Source: Pseudorasbora parva
Lineage: Eukaryota > Chordata > Actinopteri > Cypriniformes > Gobionidae
DNA length: 64,000 nt
Assembly (NCBI RefSeq): GCF_024679245.1
Contig: NC_090178.1
Location: 20,979,713 to 21,043,712, forward strand
Direction of reading: 5' to 3'
The position numbers and the translations under genes were made by a program. Shown piece after piece: positions 11,098 through 24,023 of the stretch. The notes under the pieces were generated by a model, which was not told the DNA's origin, did not search any database, and saw nothing but the letters and a program-made list of their open reading frames with translations. Position 1 is the stretch's first letter; each line of letters starts with the position of its first letter.

Positions 11098-14000
11098 TTA
11101 CTCATCACCAGAGGACCAGGAATCCCCTTCATCAACAGAGTCATCAGACGGGACCATCTCGCCGTGCGTTGGCTGTTCACCTTTATGTTTCTCCTCTTGG
11201 CCTTTGAGGATGTCCATCTCTTCTTTAGGATTTCCATTTGCTGCTGGCATTTCCTCCATAACCTTCCACTCCTCTTCAAAGGCCACGGCCTGGTTTAAGT
11301 CTTCAGTCTTGGCAGGGTCAAAGGTAGCTGCCATCTCCACTTTCCCTTTGCTCCATAAATCTTCCTTCAAACTAGCACTGAAAAAGCTATGAATCTCACT
11401 TTTCTTTTCCTTTGACTGAAATTCCTCCTCCTCTCCTGAATTGTTGCTCTCAAAGTCCATCACAGTCATCACTTTTTCAGAAAAGCTCTCCACTGTGCTT
11501 TCAAGATGTTCTTCAAATTTACCAAAGATATTTTCTGCTACACTAGGCAATTTCTTTGGACTTCCCAAATTCTCAGTGTCATTCACTGGGGAAATGCCTG
11601 AATTTTCATCCATAGTAGCTGCATCTGGAATACTTTTGCCCCAGATGCTTGAATTCTCTGAGTAAGAAATCTGAGAGGTTTTAACTTCTTCCGATCTCTT
11701 CTCCTTATTGAGCACTTCTTCAGGCACATTGTTGTTGTCAGAGACAGAATCAGCTTTGAAGACTCCATTAGTAAAGGTTAATGGCTGCTCAGTATGAGTA
11801 GCTGCTGCTAAAAGACTTGTATTCTGAAAGCACTGGCTGGCATTTGGAGAATCATCATCTGAGCTATTGCACTCTTCCTGGTCAGAGTTGGGCAGGTCTG
11901 ATGTCATGATATTTGACTGACTGTTTATCTCGCTTTTCAAAGAATGACTGTCGATCAGATCCATGTTGGTAAGCATGGAAACATCCAGAAGATTGTCTGG
12001 TTCTTTGGTTGTAGCTGCATCTTGGAACATGGTCAGAGTTGGTGAAGTTTCAAAGGAGCTTTCAAACTGTTTTTGCTGAGATGTTTCGGAAAATGAGGAT
12101 GGATGGTCCATGTTGACATGTTCTTGACTTTCATATGAATGGACTGTTTCATCCTCAAGCTGTTCGGCATGTATATGCTGGTTTTCAGTCAGTTGTGGAT
12201 TCTCATTTTGCTCATAAACCTTGACATCATGATCTTCGTGTCTCCTCATTTCTCGCATATCATCATCAGTATCTTCTATCAGGTTTCCCCTGACATCAAA
12301 TTTTGTAATTTCTTTCTCCACATTTAAACTCTCTTGGACTCCAGAGCCACTATCATTATCTAGAGCTTCTTTAGAAACAATGTCTTCTGTCATCATCTCT
12401 CCAATGACATCCATGTCTGGTTCTTCGGAGAGATCCTCCATAGTGTTGAAGCGTTTGGAGGCACTCTCATTCCAATGGCCTCCATCCACTCTTTCTTTCT
12501 CATCCTCGCTGTCGCTGGTCTCACCAATGAGATGTGAGGCTTGAACGTTCCCTTCTGTTTCTCCATCACTCTTATAATGGATCAAGGGCCGAGTGTCTGC
12601 AAGCGTGTTCTCCTGACTGTAGCTGTCACACTCACCAGGATCAGTTCTCCATGAGGTTGATATGTTTGGGGAGTCATATTCATCTCCTTGGTTCTCTTCT
12701 TCTCCCTCAGATTCCTCAAGTAAAGGACGGCTTTCATTTACTGTCTGAACTGAATAGGCCTCAGCTGGTGGTACAGTCTTATCTATACTCTCCTGATGAT
12801 CAACGTTCTTGTGGGAATCTACACTTCCATCCTGTACAGAAATGTCTTTCTCAATAACTTCCATCTCTTCTTTTCTTTCAGTCACATTTTCATCTTCGGT
12901 TTCATCCTTCATGTCAGTGTCAATGCTCATTTCACCCTCTTCCTCCACCTTAAACTCAGTGCTCATCACATTCTCTAGTTCAATTTCTTCCTGTCTTTCC
13001 CACTCATTGATTGAATCAATCTCTGCCTCAGTTTCACTGTTCAGTAGCTCTGTCACCTCCTCACTATTATTGCTCACAATGTCCTGTTCATCTACCTTCA
13101 TCAGATCTTCATTTGCATCTACCTTATATTCAAAATCACCTAAAGCTCCTTGCTCGAGGAAGGATGAAGCCATTATATTTGTGTTTTGACTGTTATGGCT
13201 GGATGTTAATGCATCATTATCATTTTCTGTATCTCCATGTGCAACTGTATGGCTTTCACTGATGTTCTCTAATCTTACATCCATCTCAGAGGCATCATCT
13301 TTTTCATCCTCTGCCATTGTTTTATTTTCTTCCCAAGCAACCTTGGGTGCGTGTGAGATCCGGGCCATTTCGACAGACACCTCAGTGTCCTCATCCTTTC
13401 CTTCTTCTGAAACTCCTGCAGGATCTGTGAATGGACCATCCCAGCTTTCTGTCTCTGGAGTTTGGGACAGGCTACTTGGTTGGTCTACTGACACACTTAT
13501 CAATGCAGATTCAACCATCTGAGCTTTCTGGAACTGCTTTGGTTCGTCCTCCACCTCGATATCTTCTGTTTTGAGCTGTGGTTCTGGTTCTGCAGCTATT
13601 TTGGGAAGAGTTGATGCGACAGCCATGACTTCATAGACTTTCTCTTGCTGTAAACGATCCACAGACTCCTCAGCAGCTGTCTTAGTCTCCTCTAAGATAT
13701 GAACCCCTGTCTTTTCCGGCACTGAGGTTTTGGTTGGTATTCTCTGTGGAGTCCTTTGTGTCGGGGTCCATGATGGAGTCGCACTGGTCAGCAGAGTACG
13801 AGAGGAGGTGATTGATCTGTGACTTGTAGACACAGTATTGCTGAAATGGCAGGAAGCAGCATTGGTCTGTAAGGTTTGGTGGGTCCCAATGGGCTTTGAG
13901 AGTGCATCTGTAATAAGAAACAAGATGCTGGTGAGACAGGCTTTGTCACACAGACAGGGAACATGCTCTGTAAGAAGGCTATTTGATTAAGTCTACCTTT

Positions 14001-17000
14001 GACAGATCACATCTTTTTTCTGAATCCCAAATGTCCTTCATGTTTTAAATCATTACAATTTATAAAAATAAGGTTCCATTTGTTAACATTACTTAACTGC
14101 ATTGTTTAACATGAGCTAACAATGAAAAATACCTTTAAAACACATCTTAATCTTAATGTTAATTTCAACATTTCAGTACAATTGTATCTGTTAATATTAT
14201 TGGTAACACTTTACTATAAGGTTCATTAGTTAACATTAGTTAACTACATGAACTAATAATGAACTGCACTTATATAGCATTTACAGTAACAAATGTATTG
14301 CTCATGGCTAGGTCATGTTAAATAATAATTAATTAATGTTAGCTAATGAAACCTTATTGTAAAGTGTTACAATATTATTTAATAATATTAATTTATTAAA
14401 GGATGCACTGTCACAGAATTATTTTAGTCATAAATCTGTAGTCGTAGCACACTGAGAATTAATATCCATTCATCAAATACGAGCAGAAATACACTCATGC
14501 CCCTATAATGTCCCATCCCTTAACAATGATACTGGAACAAATGTCGTTCACTGGAATAGATGAAGCTCCAGGCTACAGAGATAGATGGAGATAGTATGAA
14601 ACAGACACAGACCCTTGATCTGACACTCAGGGGAGTTATCAGAATACACACTAGTTCTGAACTGTGAGCGGGTCGTAATGGAGAGGTATTGATCTTCATT
14701 ATGCTTTTCCAGGCCTGCATTACTGGAAAGTGGAGCCATCTGTTACAGTGACCTAAGGGACTAGCACAGGAAGCTAGTTTTACAGGCTTAGACAGATACC
14801 TCACCATGCAATCAGCACTAATCATTTAACCAGCCCAGAGCACAGCAATATTTAGAGAAAGGGGATCTGTTCAAATCCAAAATTTAGTTCACTGTAGTAT
14901 AGTATATATTTTTAAATTATTTTATTTCACTTGACCATTGCTCAAACAGCCCTTATTAAAAAATAACAAATAAATTAAATGTGAAAAAATAAGTATTTAT
15001 TAGCAAAAGGTTACCTAAAAAGAAAGCAGTGTTGGTTTTGTTTGCTCTCGGTCTGTCGATTCTCAGGCCCTCGCTGTCCAGCAAAGCTCTGGAAAGAAGC
15101 AACAGAACAGTTATCATCACAGCACTTTCTTTAATGTGAGGGGTGGGCTAAATGAGATGGAGTCACATTCTTGAGCTGCAGTCCTGTGCCTTGTTCTGTT
15201 GTTATGCAAATAGTATGTCAGATTCGTCATTGTCAGCCCATCCGCAGGATTCAGTCCAGCTTCAATTAATTTGCCTCCTGCACTTAGCATTAAACAACTG
15301 ACAGGGTTGGAAATTACAAATGTAAAGCACACTGATAGTGTAACAGGTGATCCTGCTAAATGCATGTATTTTAAACAACAAACACATCAAACAAATGTGG
15401 ATCTTAAATGTATTCATATTTTATAACAAGCATCACTTTCTTTAGGACATATGCACAAAATATTGTAATAATATACACACACACACACACACACACAAAA
15501 AAGTCTCTGCACACATTTCTAACTACATACACATTTAAAGCCCATCCCCATTCTTCCTAAGTATCTGTGCATGTGATGGACCTTCATGAAATGGAGGACC
15601 ATGAAATGAGCAACAGCTAAAATGCCTTGTCAAAATTTATTTGTCCGCCCTCAACAGACATAAATCGTGCAGATCCGAAGGATGTTTTGAATGAATTGCC
15701 CACCCCCCTGCTTGCCTGCCCCTCCTCCAAGCAGATGGATCAGGGTCAGTGCCGGGTGGGAAATGGAAAGGGTCTATTCGGATTGACTGATCTAAAGGTA
15801 CCCCTCTCAGGGTGCCTGAAATGCTTTTTAGAGCCACTGATGCATGATCAAATTAGTTGGGGCTCCATAAACTACAAATCCCACAGTCCATAGGAGAGGA
15901 TATCCACTCTGGGATCCCATTAGTGAGGCAGCGGGGCAACTTTTCAAAAGCTACATGCATATTTTATTTCATGTAAAGATGGTTCTGAAGAACCTTCTGA
16001 AAGGAAGGTGTTGTTTTTTTTGGTGGTGTTAATGATATAAAGGACATATACATGTACCTATATGTGGCCACCTCCAGTCCAAGAGACATCTTCACCTGCA
16101 GCAAATTTTGTCTGTCCACCATCAGGCTGTCTATCTGCTGACCCAGGCTGTCTTTCTCCAACTCCAGTGCATCTACTTGGGCCTGCAAAAAAAACATGAG
16201 ATGTTTTTTATTTTAATTTTATCTTTGATTAAAGTTACCATTACCATTACCAATTTTACCATTTAAGAAAAATCAGATGGCTTTGCTGTCCCAACCTCTA
16301 TGACTATCTTCAGTGGAACACATAAGATATTTTGACAAAAATGTCCTTACTTTTTCTCCATACAGTGAAAGTGGCTGTTTAGACTTCTATTTTTCTAACA
16401 AAATATTCATCAAATATATATTATTTGTTGTTCCACAGAAGTAAGAAAGTCATACAGGTTTAAACTATTTGAGGGAGGTTAAATGATTAACTGGTTGAGC
16501 AACAATGTCCATAAGTTTCTATTCTTACCTGAAGATGTTGAAGTTCCCGTATTTGTTCTTCTCTCTGCTGCACTACATGTTTCTCTAGCATCTGTCTCTT
16601 CGTCTTCGTACTCTCAAGCTCTTTGGCCAGATGCTGAACCTGATGCTGTTTCTGTCTCTTCTCCTGGTCAATCTTTGCCATGTTCGTTTTGGCCAGGTTC
16701 AGACTTTCCTCCAGACGTCCAACTTGTCTCTGATAGTTGTTGGTTGCCTCCTGCCAGGCTTGAGCTGCTCTTTGGCTGTACTCCTGTTCTAGGTCTGGGA
16801 TGCTGATAGTTTGAGTGTGCTGTGGGGCCATTAGGACTTGCTTTGTCTGTTTCAGAGAGGCCTGCAAGGTTTCCATGTTCTCCTGGTGGACTTGCATCTG
16901 TAGCAAGAGGTCTTTCTCAAGTTGTCCAACCTTCTCTCTAAGCCAAATCTGAGCCCTACGCTCCTCTTCCAGCTCCTTCCTGCTCTCGGTGAGTTTTCTC

Positions 17001-17341
17001 TGTGCTTCAGCCTTTGCGTTCTTCACCTTCTGTCTTTGAATACTCACTATCTCCATATCATCCATCAAATTCTCCACTTCCAGCTCCACATGATCTTTCT
17101 TCCTCCAGGCCTCCTCCATCATCTTTCTGGCCTGGCTGAGAGCCTCCTGTTGAGCTTTGCGTTGGCCTGGTGGATCCCTGCTGCTCTTGAGAGTGTGGAT
17201 CTCCTCTCGCAGTATCTTGTTCTCCTCCTCCAGAAGCTTCACACGGCCTAAGTATGATTCGAGACGCTGGTTCAGTTCCAGCATCTGGTACTTTTCCTCC
17301 TGAAACTGGGTGAAGGGCTGTCGGAAACCCAAAAGCTCCAT
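11098..17341 (-). CDS. nes: nestin, class VI intermediate filament protein (complete)
   Basis: Nestin is a cytoplasmic intermediate filament of neural progenitors and developing muscle that co-assembles with vimentin-type filaments. Coding exons on the minus strand are 17341-16529, 16182-16058, 15088-15015 and 13907-11098. They join in phase to 1273 residues, with GT/AG at every junction. The head is very short. The rod starts with LNQRLESYLGRV (residues 23-34), runs as a coiled coil through exons 1-2, and ends with EVATYRALLDSEG (about 308-319). A 930-residue acidic Glu/Ser-rich tail follows, closing with GDSWSSGDE. A short head, long acidic single-exon tail and three introns distinguish nestin from vimentin or desmin. 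The tail is shorter than in human nestin (about 1600 residues). Position next to gpatch4 and mef2d supports orthology. Confidence 0.95.
13908..15014 (-). other. nes intron 3
   Basis: This intron contains a small MITE at 14212-14370 and otherwise AT-rich sequence. No additional exon is needed, because the flanking exons join in phase. Confidence 0.85.
14212..14370. mobile_element. MITE, GGTAACACTTTA termini, 8-9 bp target duplication
   Basis: A 159-bp element has inverted ends GGTAACACTTTACTATAAGG and CCTTATTGTAAAGTGTTAC. It is flanked on both sides by AATATTATT, which agrees with a hAT-type 8-bp target duplication. It is the same family as 8823-9099 and 26324-26700. Confidence 0.75.
15089..16057 (-). 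other. nes intron 2, candidate neural enhancer
   Basis: This 969-bp intron lies within the 3' part of the rod-coding region. In mammals the intron 2 of NES carries the neural progenitor enhancer (SOX/POU binding). Here I see TAAT-rich words (CAATTAATTT, GCATTAAACAA around 15260-15295) and an octamer-like ATGCATGATCAAAT near 15840, plus a GC-richer block at 15640-15900. Enhancer function is inferred from position and motif words only. An (AC)n run lies at 15475-15497. Confidence 0.4.
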
Positions 17342-17640
17342 CTTAGAGTGGTATGAAGTGTTAAGTCACACTAGAATTGTGCAGAGAGGCTGTGAAGGGC
17401 TGCAGGTCTTTGTGGCTGCTAAGTGATTATAATGACAGGCTCAAGGGTGAGGTCTGGACCACAGTCCCAGTGCCCAGTGGCTGAATGGACAGGGGAGGGT
17501 AAGACCCTCCTTTCATAGACAATGAGAAGGGGGAGGGCGAGGGAATTGAGGAGGAGGGGTGGATGGACAGAATGTGCAAAAGCAGTGATGTAATTTGGAG
17601 AGTTAACTCTAACACTGCTGGATTACTTTCAAATCAGTAC
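17342..17640 (-). promoter_or_regulatory. nes 5' flank / promoter region
   Basis: Sequence upstream of the nes ATG on the minus strand includes a pyrimidine-rich block with CCCTCCCC words and a weak TATA-like TTATAATC about 85 bp before the ATG. It is assigned by position; no transcription start can be fixed. Confidence 0.35.
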
Positions 17641-19886
17641 AACTTTCTTTTCCCTGTGGAACACACAAAAGGGATGTTAGCAATTTGATAAGCTTAGTCA
17701 ACATTATTTGCATTTTTTCCCCATACAATGAAAATGAATGATGATTGAGACAGTCTATTTAGTACAGGTAATACATTAAGGTAAATAATAAGTTTTATTT
17801 TGCAGAAAAATTCCTATAAATCTTGTATTTCACATATTATCGCATTCATTTACTGCCCCCTCTTGTGGCAAGATAATCACAATACATCAGACCAATGTAG
17901 TTCACCCAAAAAGGAACATTCTGTCATCTTTAATCACTCTTACGTTGTTTTAAACCTGTATGATTTTTTGTTTTGTTTTTTTTTGTTCTCCTGAACACAA
18001 AGAAAGATATATGTTTTTAACCAAAAACATATCGTTATAGGGCACCATTTAACAGACATTCTTTTGATTAAAAAAATAATTTCCAAGGCAACTAAAGATT
18101 GTTTAGCATTAACAACTCAAGGGGGTACAAACCTCATTTTATTTTCAAAGTCTCTACATGAAGCGGGCATTCTTAAAACTAGTGTCAAACATATTACACT
18201 TTTAAAATGTTGCTTCCTTAAATTTAGGTACAATAAACGTGGATGTTTATGTCAATTCGACATAAAAGAACACGCCGACTTATTCACCGTAGGTTATCCC
18301 CCAGAATTAGATAAGTCCATATACCATTTTTATCTCCATGTGTGCCATAACTCTGTGTGACGCCCACCAGCCTAGCTTAGCACAAAGACTGGAGGTAAAG
18401 GGCTCCATATCTATCCTATACTGCTCAATAAGTGACAAAATAAGGCCAACATTTTCCTATTTAGGCTACATATTGTGATGTATGAAAGCCCGTTCCCGCC
18501 ACTAAATAAAAAAAATACAAAGAGTAGGCCTAATTGCGACTTCTTATCTCAGAATTCTGACTTTTTTTTCTAACAATTGCGAGTTATTAAGTCATAATTA
18601 TCCTCACAAATGCGAGTTATAAGTCAGAATTCTGAGAAATAAACTCGCAATTGCGTGATATAAATGTACAATTCTGACTGAGAAATAAAGTCAGAATTGT
18701 GACTATTTCATACAATTGCGAGTTTATATCTCAGAATTGTGACTTTATAACTCGCAATTGAGAGAAAATAAAGTCAGAATTCTGACTTTACAACTCGGAA
18801 TGGGGGGGGGAAATTGTCGAATTCTGAGATAAAAAGTTGCATTTACTCTTTTTATTTTTTTATTTAGTGGCGGAAACAGACTTTCATAGTGGTGTGTAGT
18901 TACGTTGTGTATTATTAAGACCGACTGTACATGGAAAGTTGCAATTTTCTAGACTGGTTATAGATAAGCTCATTCCTGCATAATAAACTTGCTGCCGTAC
19001 GTGCCATGCTACGCATGCAGCGCATGAAAAACATAACCAACATAACCAACATGACTTTTTTTTTTTACAGTCTATTGTGACAAAGAGCGTGCTCGGGACT
19101 ATCTTCAGGTGTTGAATATAATTTTGCTGCAGCACTCATGGGAACTTTACATTTTCCATGGTCGTACACAATGTAACTATACACAACACAACATAAATAG
19201 TAAAATGTAAGCTTTATTTTGTCATTTAAATGTTTTATCCACAGAGATAAAAATGGTATGTATTGTTGGCTTATCTAAGATGATACAGTGAATAAGCTAA
19301 ATTCACAAAAAGATAGCCTGTTCCTTTAAATTACATTAAACTTACTTTAAAAAGTGTTTAATCTTGTGTTGTATAACTTATAATTTATTTTTTTGATGAG
19401 TCAAAGCAATGTAAAAACATATGTTGTCATAGGCTACAGTGTTTTTACAGTGTATTATTAATTAAATCCAACAGCTTTTAGATGCATATGCCTCACACAA
19501 ATCTTAAACAGGGATGATCAGCAAATATTTAGTATGAAAGAATATGAAATCTGTCTGAATCATATGACAGCTAATTAATAAACATTTTGTTTTGCAGTGT
19601 CTGCTGAGGACTTACACATTGTGAAACTTTTTGAGATTACTCATTTTGAAAAGTTGGGACAACATGCACATGGACAATTACTTGAAAGTACAAACACTTG
19701 AGGATAAGGTATCAAAGCAACTTTTGGTAGAAATATGTTTAGAGTATTCTTGTTTAACTACTACTCAAAATAATAGTTCAAGCTACTTACTTACATGTGT
19801 TTGAAGAACTTTTTGCAAGGTGGATATTTTACACTTCAAATATTTGCCTAATTGTGCTTTGGCACAAAACAATAATTGTTTGTTAA
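17641..19886. other. intergenic repeats between nes and the lectin gene
   Basis: Apart from the elements listed separately, this interval has a truncated TAGTTCACCCA-type repeat end at about 17898-18040 and repeat-like sequence at 18360-18470. No credible coding exon is visible. Confidence 0.6.
18481..18888. mobile_element. MITE with TATGAAAG termini and internal GAATTCTGA/GCGAGTT units
   Basis: A 408-bp element begins TATGAAAGCCCGTTCCCGCC and ends in its imperfect inverse (GGCGGAAACAGACTTTCATA), with TIRs of about 45 bp including ACTAAATAAAAAAA. The interior is a mosaic of short direct and inverted GTCAGAATTCTGA and CTCGCAATTGCGAG palindromic units, so it could fold extensively. Confidence 0.75.
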
Positions 19887-20678
19887 AGGGTTACTTCAGC
19901 GATTGCTTTGGCTTTGTATGGGTTTGTATCAGTAGAAACCCTGGAGTATATTCAATTGTGCTTTCCCCCCTCATATCCCCTTGAGACAAGAGATTTATGC
20001 ATTTTATTTCTGGAAAAATTCCTCCTATGACGCAAATTGACGATATTTCCATCATAGGAGGAATGTTTGGCCAAAGGCTAAAGACTACAGCCAGCAGAGG
20101 GAGCTATTTCCGCATGTTTTGAACCCACGCATGGGGGACGGGAGATCACACTCAGAGCTCAGCTGGCAGCTGGAGGCACTCATTTAAACTGAGCTATGGT
20201 GAGCAATGTAAGTCTTTTAACTTCTCAAATTAATTTCTATGAAAGTTAATCTTGCAAAGTCATGAACTGAAACGCGCCACACTGAACTCGCGTTGTGAAT
20301 GTATGCCGTGAGTGTAGTCGCGATTACCTCAGCTCTCATCATGTCATGAGAGCTCATTAATCTCACTCCTGCAGTTAGTGCTCAGTGCTGTGATACTCGC
20401 GCGGTGACTCACTCATTATATTTAACAGACACGTTCAGTTTTTAATTGTAGTGTCTTCAACTCAGTCACAGTAAACAAGTTGGTGTCTTTGGGAATGGTC
20501 TCACAGGGCAGCGAAGCATTCTGGGAATTGTAGTCTTTCATCACCATGAGACAAAAATACATTTTTTATGTCTTTTCTCAGTCTAGAAAGCACCAAATTC
20601 AAAAATAATTTCACATTTCTACTTCATTGATGACCCAGTTTAAATACAGGTTCATCTTCCCAGCGCTGAAGTACCCCT
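19887..20678. mobile_element. TTAA-flanked non-autonomous transposon
   Basis: A 792-bp element lies between TTAA at 19883-19886 and TTAA at 20679-20682. Its ends are inverted: AGGG(T/G)TACTTCAGCG at the left and CGCTGAAGTACCCCT at the right. TTAA target duplication is used by piggyBac and Kolobok superfamilies; which one this is cannot be settled without a transposase. An ATG at 20196 followed by a GTAAGT donor at 20208 gives an exon-like cassette. Confidence 0.75.
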
Positions 20679-21237
20679 TTAAATATAACTCAAAAGATGC
20701 GCAAAATCCTTAACATTACATTTCTGACAGAATAAATTCCTTTTTTAAAAATTAAAAAAGGTAACCCCCCCCCCCCCCCCCCGATATAATTGGAATAAGT
20801 ATTTAATAGTTTAAAACACAATGTGAACTTTATATTTTCAGTATGTAAATGTAGCCTACTAATTATTGAGTTATAAACAAACAAAAAAATTATAATTCAA
20901 TTGTAAATAAATACTACTAAAATTCACATCCAGATAAAAATCCATTGCCTTTTAAATGTAAAATGCATTGTCCATGACGAAAACCGATATTCACTGAAAT
21001 GTTTGATTCTCAAACATATTGGATAAAGTCACTGAAAAAAAAACCTTCACGCGCAGTGATGTGCAAACTTCCTCTGACGACTCAAACCACAAAACGTGTA
21101 ACACTTCTGCTCTTTCAAAGTTCTGAATGTCCTGTGCAGTCCGACTAGATTTAATATCACACTGCTGTGTTCCACCTAAAAGCACTGTGTCCTGATCCAG
21201 ATCAGTGTTCTGTAGATTGTGAAGGCGAACAGATACA
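20679..21237 (+). other. upstream region of the lectin receptor gene
   Basis: The interval holds a C18 homopolymer at 20765-20782 and AT-rich sequence. The last 200 bp before the ATG presumably hold the 5'UTR and promoter; no TATA box is obvious. Confidence 0.4.
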
Positions 21238-21316
21238 ATGGAAGAGGAGTTATGCTATTCAACAGTCATCTTCAATCCGTTTGACAAGGAGAAGAGACAA
21301 TCTACAGGTACGTTCA

Positions 21317-21376
<60 letters not shown>

Positions 21377-24023
21377 CACTTTAAACATTATGTTCAGACT
21401 ATTTGAACTGATGAATGAATGCTTGTCTGATTAGTGACACACGAGGAGCCTGTATTGTATGCAGAGGTGAAAAGAAATCAATCAACTTCACACACAACCT
21501 CTGAGACTTCAGGTTAGAAGTCATTCACACACACAAAACAACACAAGTATATATACAAAAATGTTTTTTTACACAGGTGTACATTGCCTATTGAAGATCA
21601 TAAGACCGAAACGTTTCTGATATCTATCTATTCTGATATATTTTCTGGAACTTTTGAGATTTTTTGTTATTTTTTTAATCTTCTTTCCTACACACCAACA
21701 GGTGTGTAATGGTAATTTTCAATTAATTTAAGAATATATAAATATTTTTACATTTATAAAGTATATGTAAATATTATATATTATTATTATTATGTATATT
21801 ATGTAAATCAATATATATATATCTTAAAAATTTCACTTGCATTAAGATTACTTCAGTTATTTGATTTCTTTAAATGAGTTAAACAATCTTTTCTTTTTCC
21901 TTTTTTTTTTTTTTGCAGCTGCACAGTGTTCATTAAAAGAATCATTTTTGCGAGCACAAACTTCTCTGGCTAAAGGTACAAAGAATGTTATACTCATCAT
22001 GTAATCTTAAAATCTTAAAACAGCTCCAACACACTTCAGTCTTGAGTTGTCAAATTTGGTTGTGTAACTGTCATATGCTCACTCTTGGACTCAAACTCTC
22101 ATTCTCTTTCAGAAAAAGGAGTTTCCAGCTCAATCTCTCCGGCGTATAGACGTCCTGCAGTGTTTCTGGGGCTACTATGTTTCCTCCTGCTTGCTGCGTT
22201 AACAGCTGTCAGCATTTTCCGTAAGCATTTGTGTAATCTCATTTATAGACACAATACCACAAAAAAAAAACATTCAAACCGACTTTTGTATGTCCACATT
22301 TTAGCAGTTTAGTTCCAACTCTGTAAAAAACCTTGATTAGCAGGTTTAAGTATGTGTTTAGAGCTAGAAATTAAAGAAGTCATTGAGTCTTTTGTAACCT
22401 CAAAAATACCCAGCAGTAAATTACAAATGTGTCAAGACTAAGAAAAGTGAAATGTAGGAGTTTAACACATGAAACTTTCTCGTATGTCCTGCTGTTGCAT
22501 AATTTCATGCTTTCTTACAAACTGATTAGGTCAATGAGCTGATGGTGTAAATTATAATTAAATAAGAACTATGCCTGTCTAAACTCATGACTACTATAAT
22601 ATAGTATATCGATACTAAAAAAAAAAACGATTGCATTGCAGGTGAAAAATTTTCAAATACGGTACAATGTAACTAACAGTTTGCCTTTTTTCTTCATCCA
22701 CTTTACAGACTACATTCACATGTCTAAACACAACAATATTCTGGTGAGAGAAAAACCTGAAACAACATAAAACACTTCAATATTCAATATTTGCCCACAT
22801 CTAAGTATATCATGAAGCATATGTTAACCAGAGGAAATCTCTTCATATAGGCCCAGTACAATAAAGAGACAGCCGCCAACCTGCAGTTACTGGCAGACAA
22901 AGAAGTGCTGGAGCAAGAGAGAGCAAGGCTGCTAACACAGGGTCAACAGATGAACAGCACACTGGATTTCATACTTCATAAAAGCATCTTTTATGTGGAG
23001 AACTACTGTCAGTCCACTGGGAATTGTAAGCTGAATCTGGAGCCTGAAGTGTCATTTTTATTATTTGCTTGTTTTATCCAGCTAATCGGAGCTATTCTTT
23101 ATCACAGGGATCAGGTGTACGTCCTGCCCTCAGAACTGGATTCAAAATGGCTCCAGCTGTTACTATTTCCATACAGGACAATCCTGGAATACGTGGACAG
23201 AGAGTCAAGAATACTGTAAGAAATATGGAGCTCAGCTGGCCATAATAGACAGCGTGCGCGAACAGGTATGAAAATACAGAAGAATGTTCCAATACTTAAC
23301 CTACAATCAGACTGAAGAAAGTTTTTCAGATGTTGTGCACCCTTTCCACAGCTAACAAATCAAACTTGAACATTCTTCAAAGAACTGTAAACAATCTTTT
23401 TTTCTGAAGAGTTCACCAAAGTATATACTATAAACATGTAGATTAGGCATTTGTAGAAGTTCTTAAATGCAGAAGTTAAGCATCACTGTTGTGATCAACA
23501 GATGGCAAGTCCTGTTTACACTGAAAAAGAGTGTAAAGGACTTCTATATGACATTGTATTTATGTTGTCATTGTATTATGCACATTCAGGAATTCATCAA
23601 TCAGCACAGTGAATTCTATTATGATAAATATCACGGGTACTGGATTGGCCTCTTTGAAAATTCAGCAAACACCTGGGTTTGGAGCAATGGCACTCAGCTT
23701 GAGACAGGGTGAGTTTCAAAAAATAAGGCAACAGAAGAGTAATTAAAAAACTTTGAATTTTCAGATTATATATATATTTTTTTTCCTTTTGATAAATCAT
23801 AAAACAAATAAATTATATATATTTTTAATATTTTCCTTTCAGATTCTGGGTCGAAGGTCCCTACAAAGGATACAGGTACTGTGGTATGTCAATGCCCAGC
23901 AAAATCCCACTGAGAAGCTGGAAATCAGAACATTGTAACTCGAAAAACAGATGGATCTGCAAAATGGAAGCTTTAACATGGCCAAACTTCCTTCAAGCCC
24001 AACGAAATCACAATGACCCTTAA
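21238..24023 (+). CDS. type II C-type-lectin-like receptor with two ITIM-like motifs (complete)
   Basis: Nine exons (21238-21307, 21435-21512, 21919-21975, 22113-22220, 22709-22743, 22851-23025, 23108-23265, 23590-23708, 23843-24023) join in phase to 326 residues. The cytoplasmic tail has LCYSTV (5-10) and VLYAEV (30-35), both fitting the ITIM pattern that recruits SHP phosphatases. One membrane segment (about 85-104) and a coiled-coil stalk follow. The lectin domain (about 178-310) has CPQNW, YWIGL, the late Cys pair (YRYC, EHC) and a final WICK. An extra N-terminal Cys pair marks the long-form domain. EPN/QPD and WND calcium-binding motifs are absent, so it is probably not a classical sugar-binding lectin but NK-receptor-like. 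Fish illr (immune-related lectin-like receptor) proteins have this plan; I do not assign a member. It converges with gpatch4. Confidence 0.85.

Noticed and set aside
12534..13522. Plus-strand frames of 83-126 residues opposite nes exon 4
   Set aside because: Shadows of the long Glu/Ser-rich nestin tail; Ser/Phe-rich antisense with no start context or homology.
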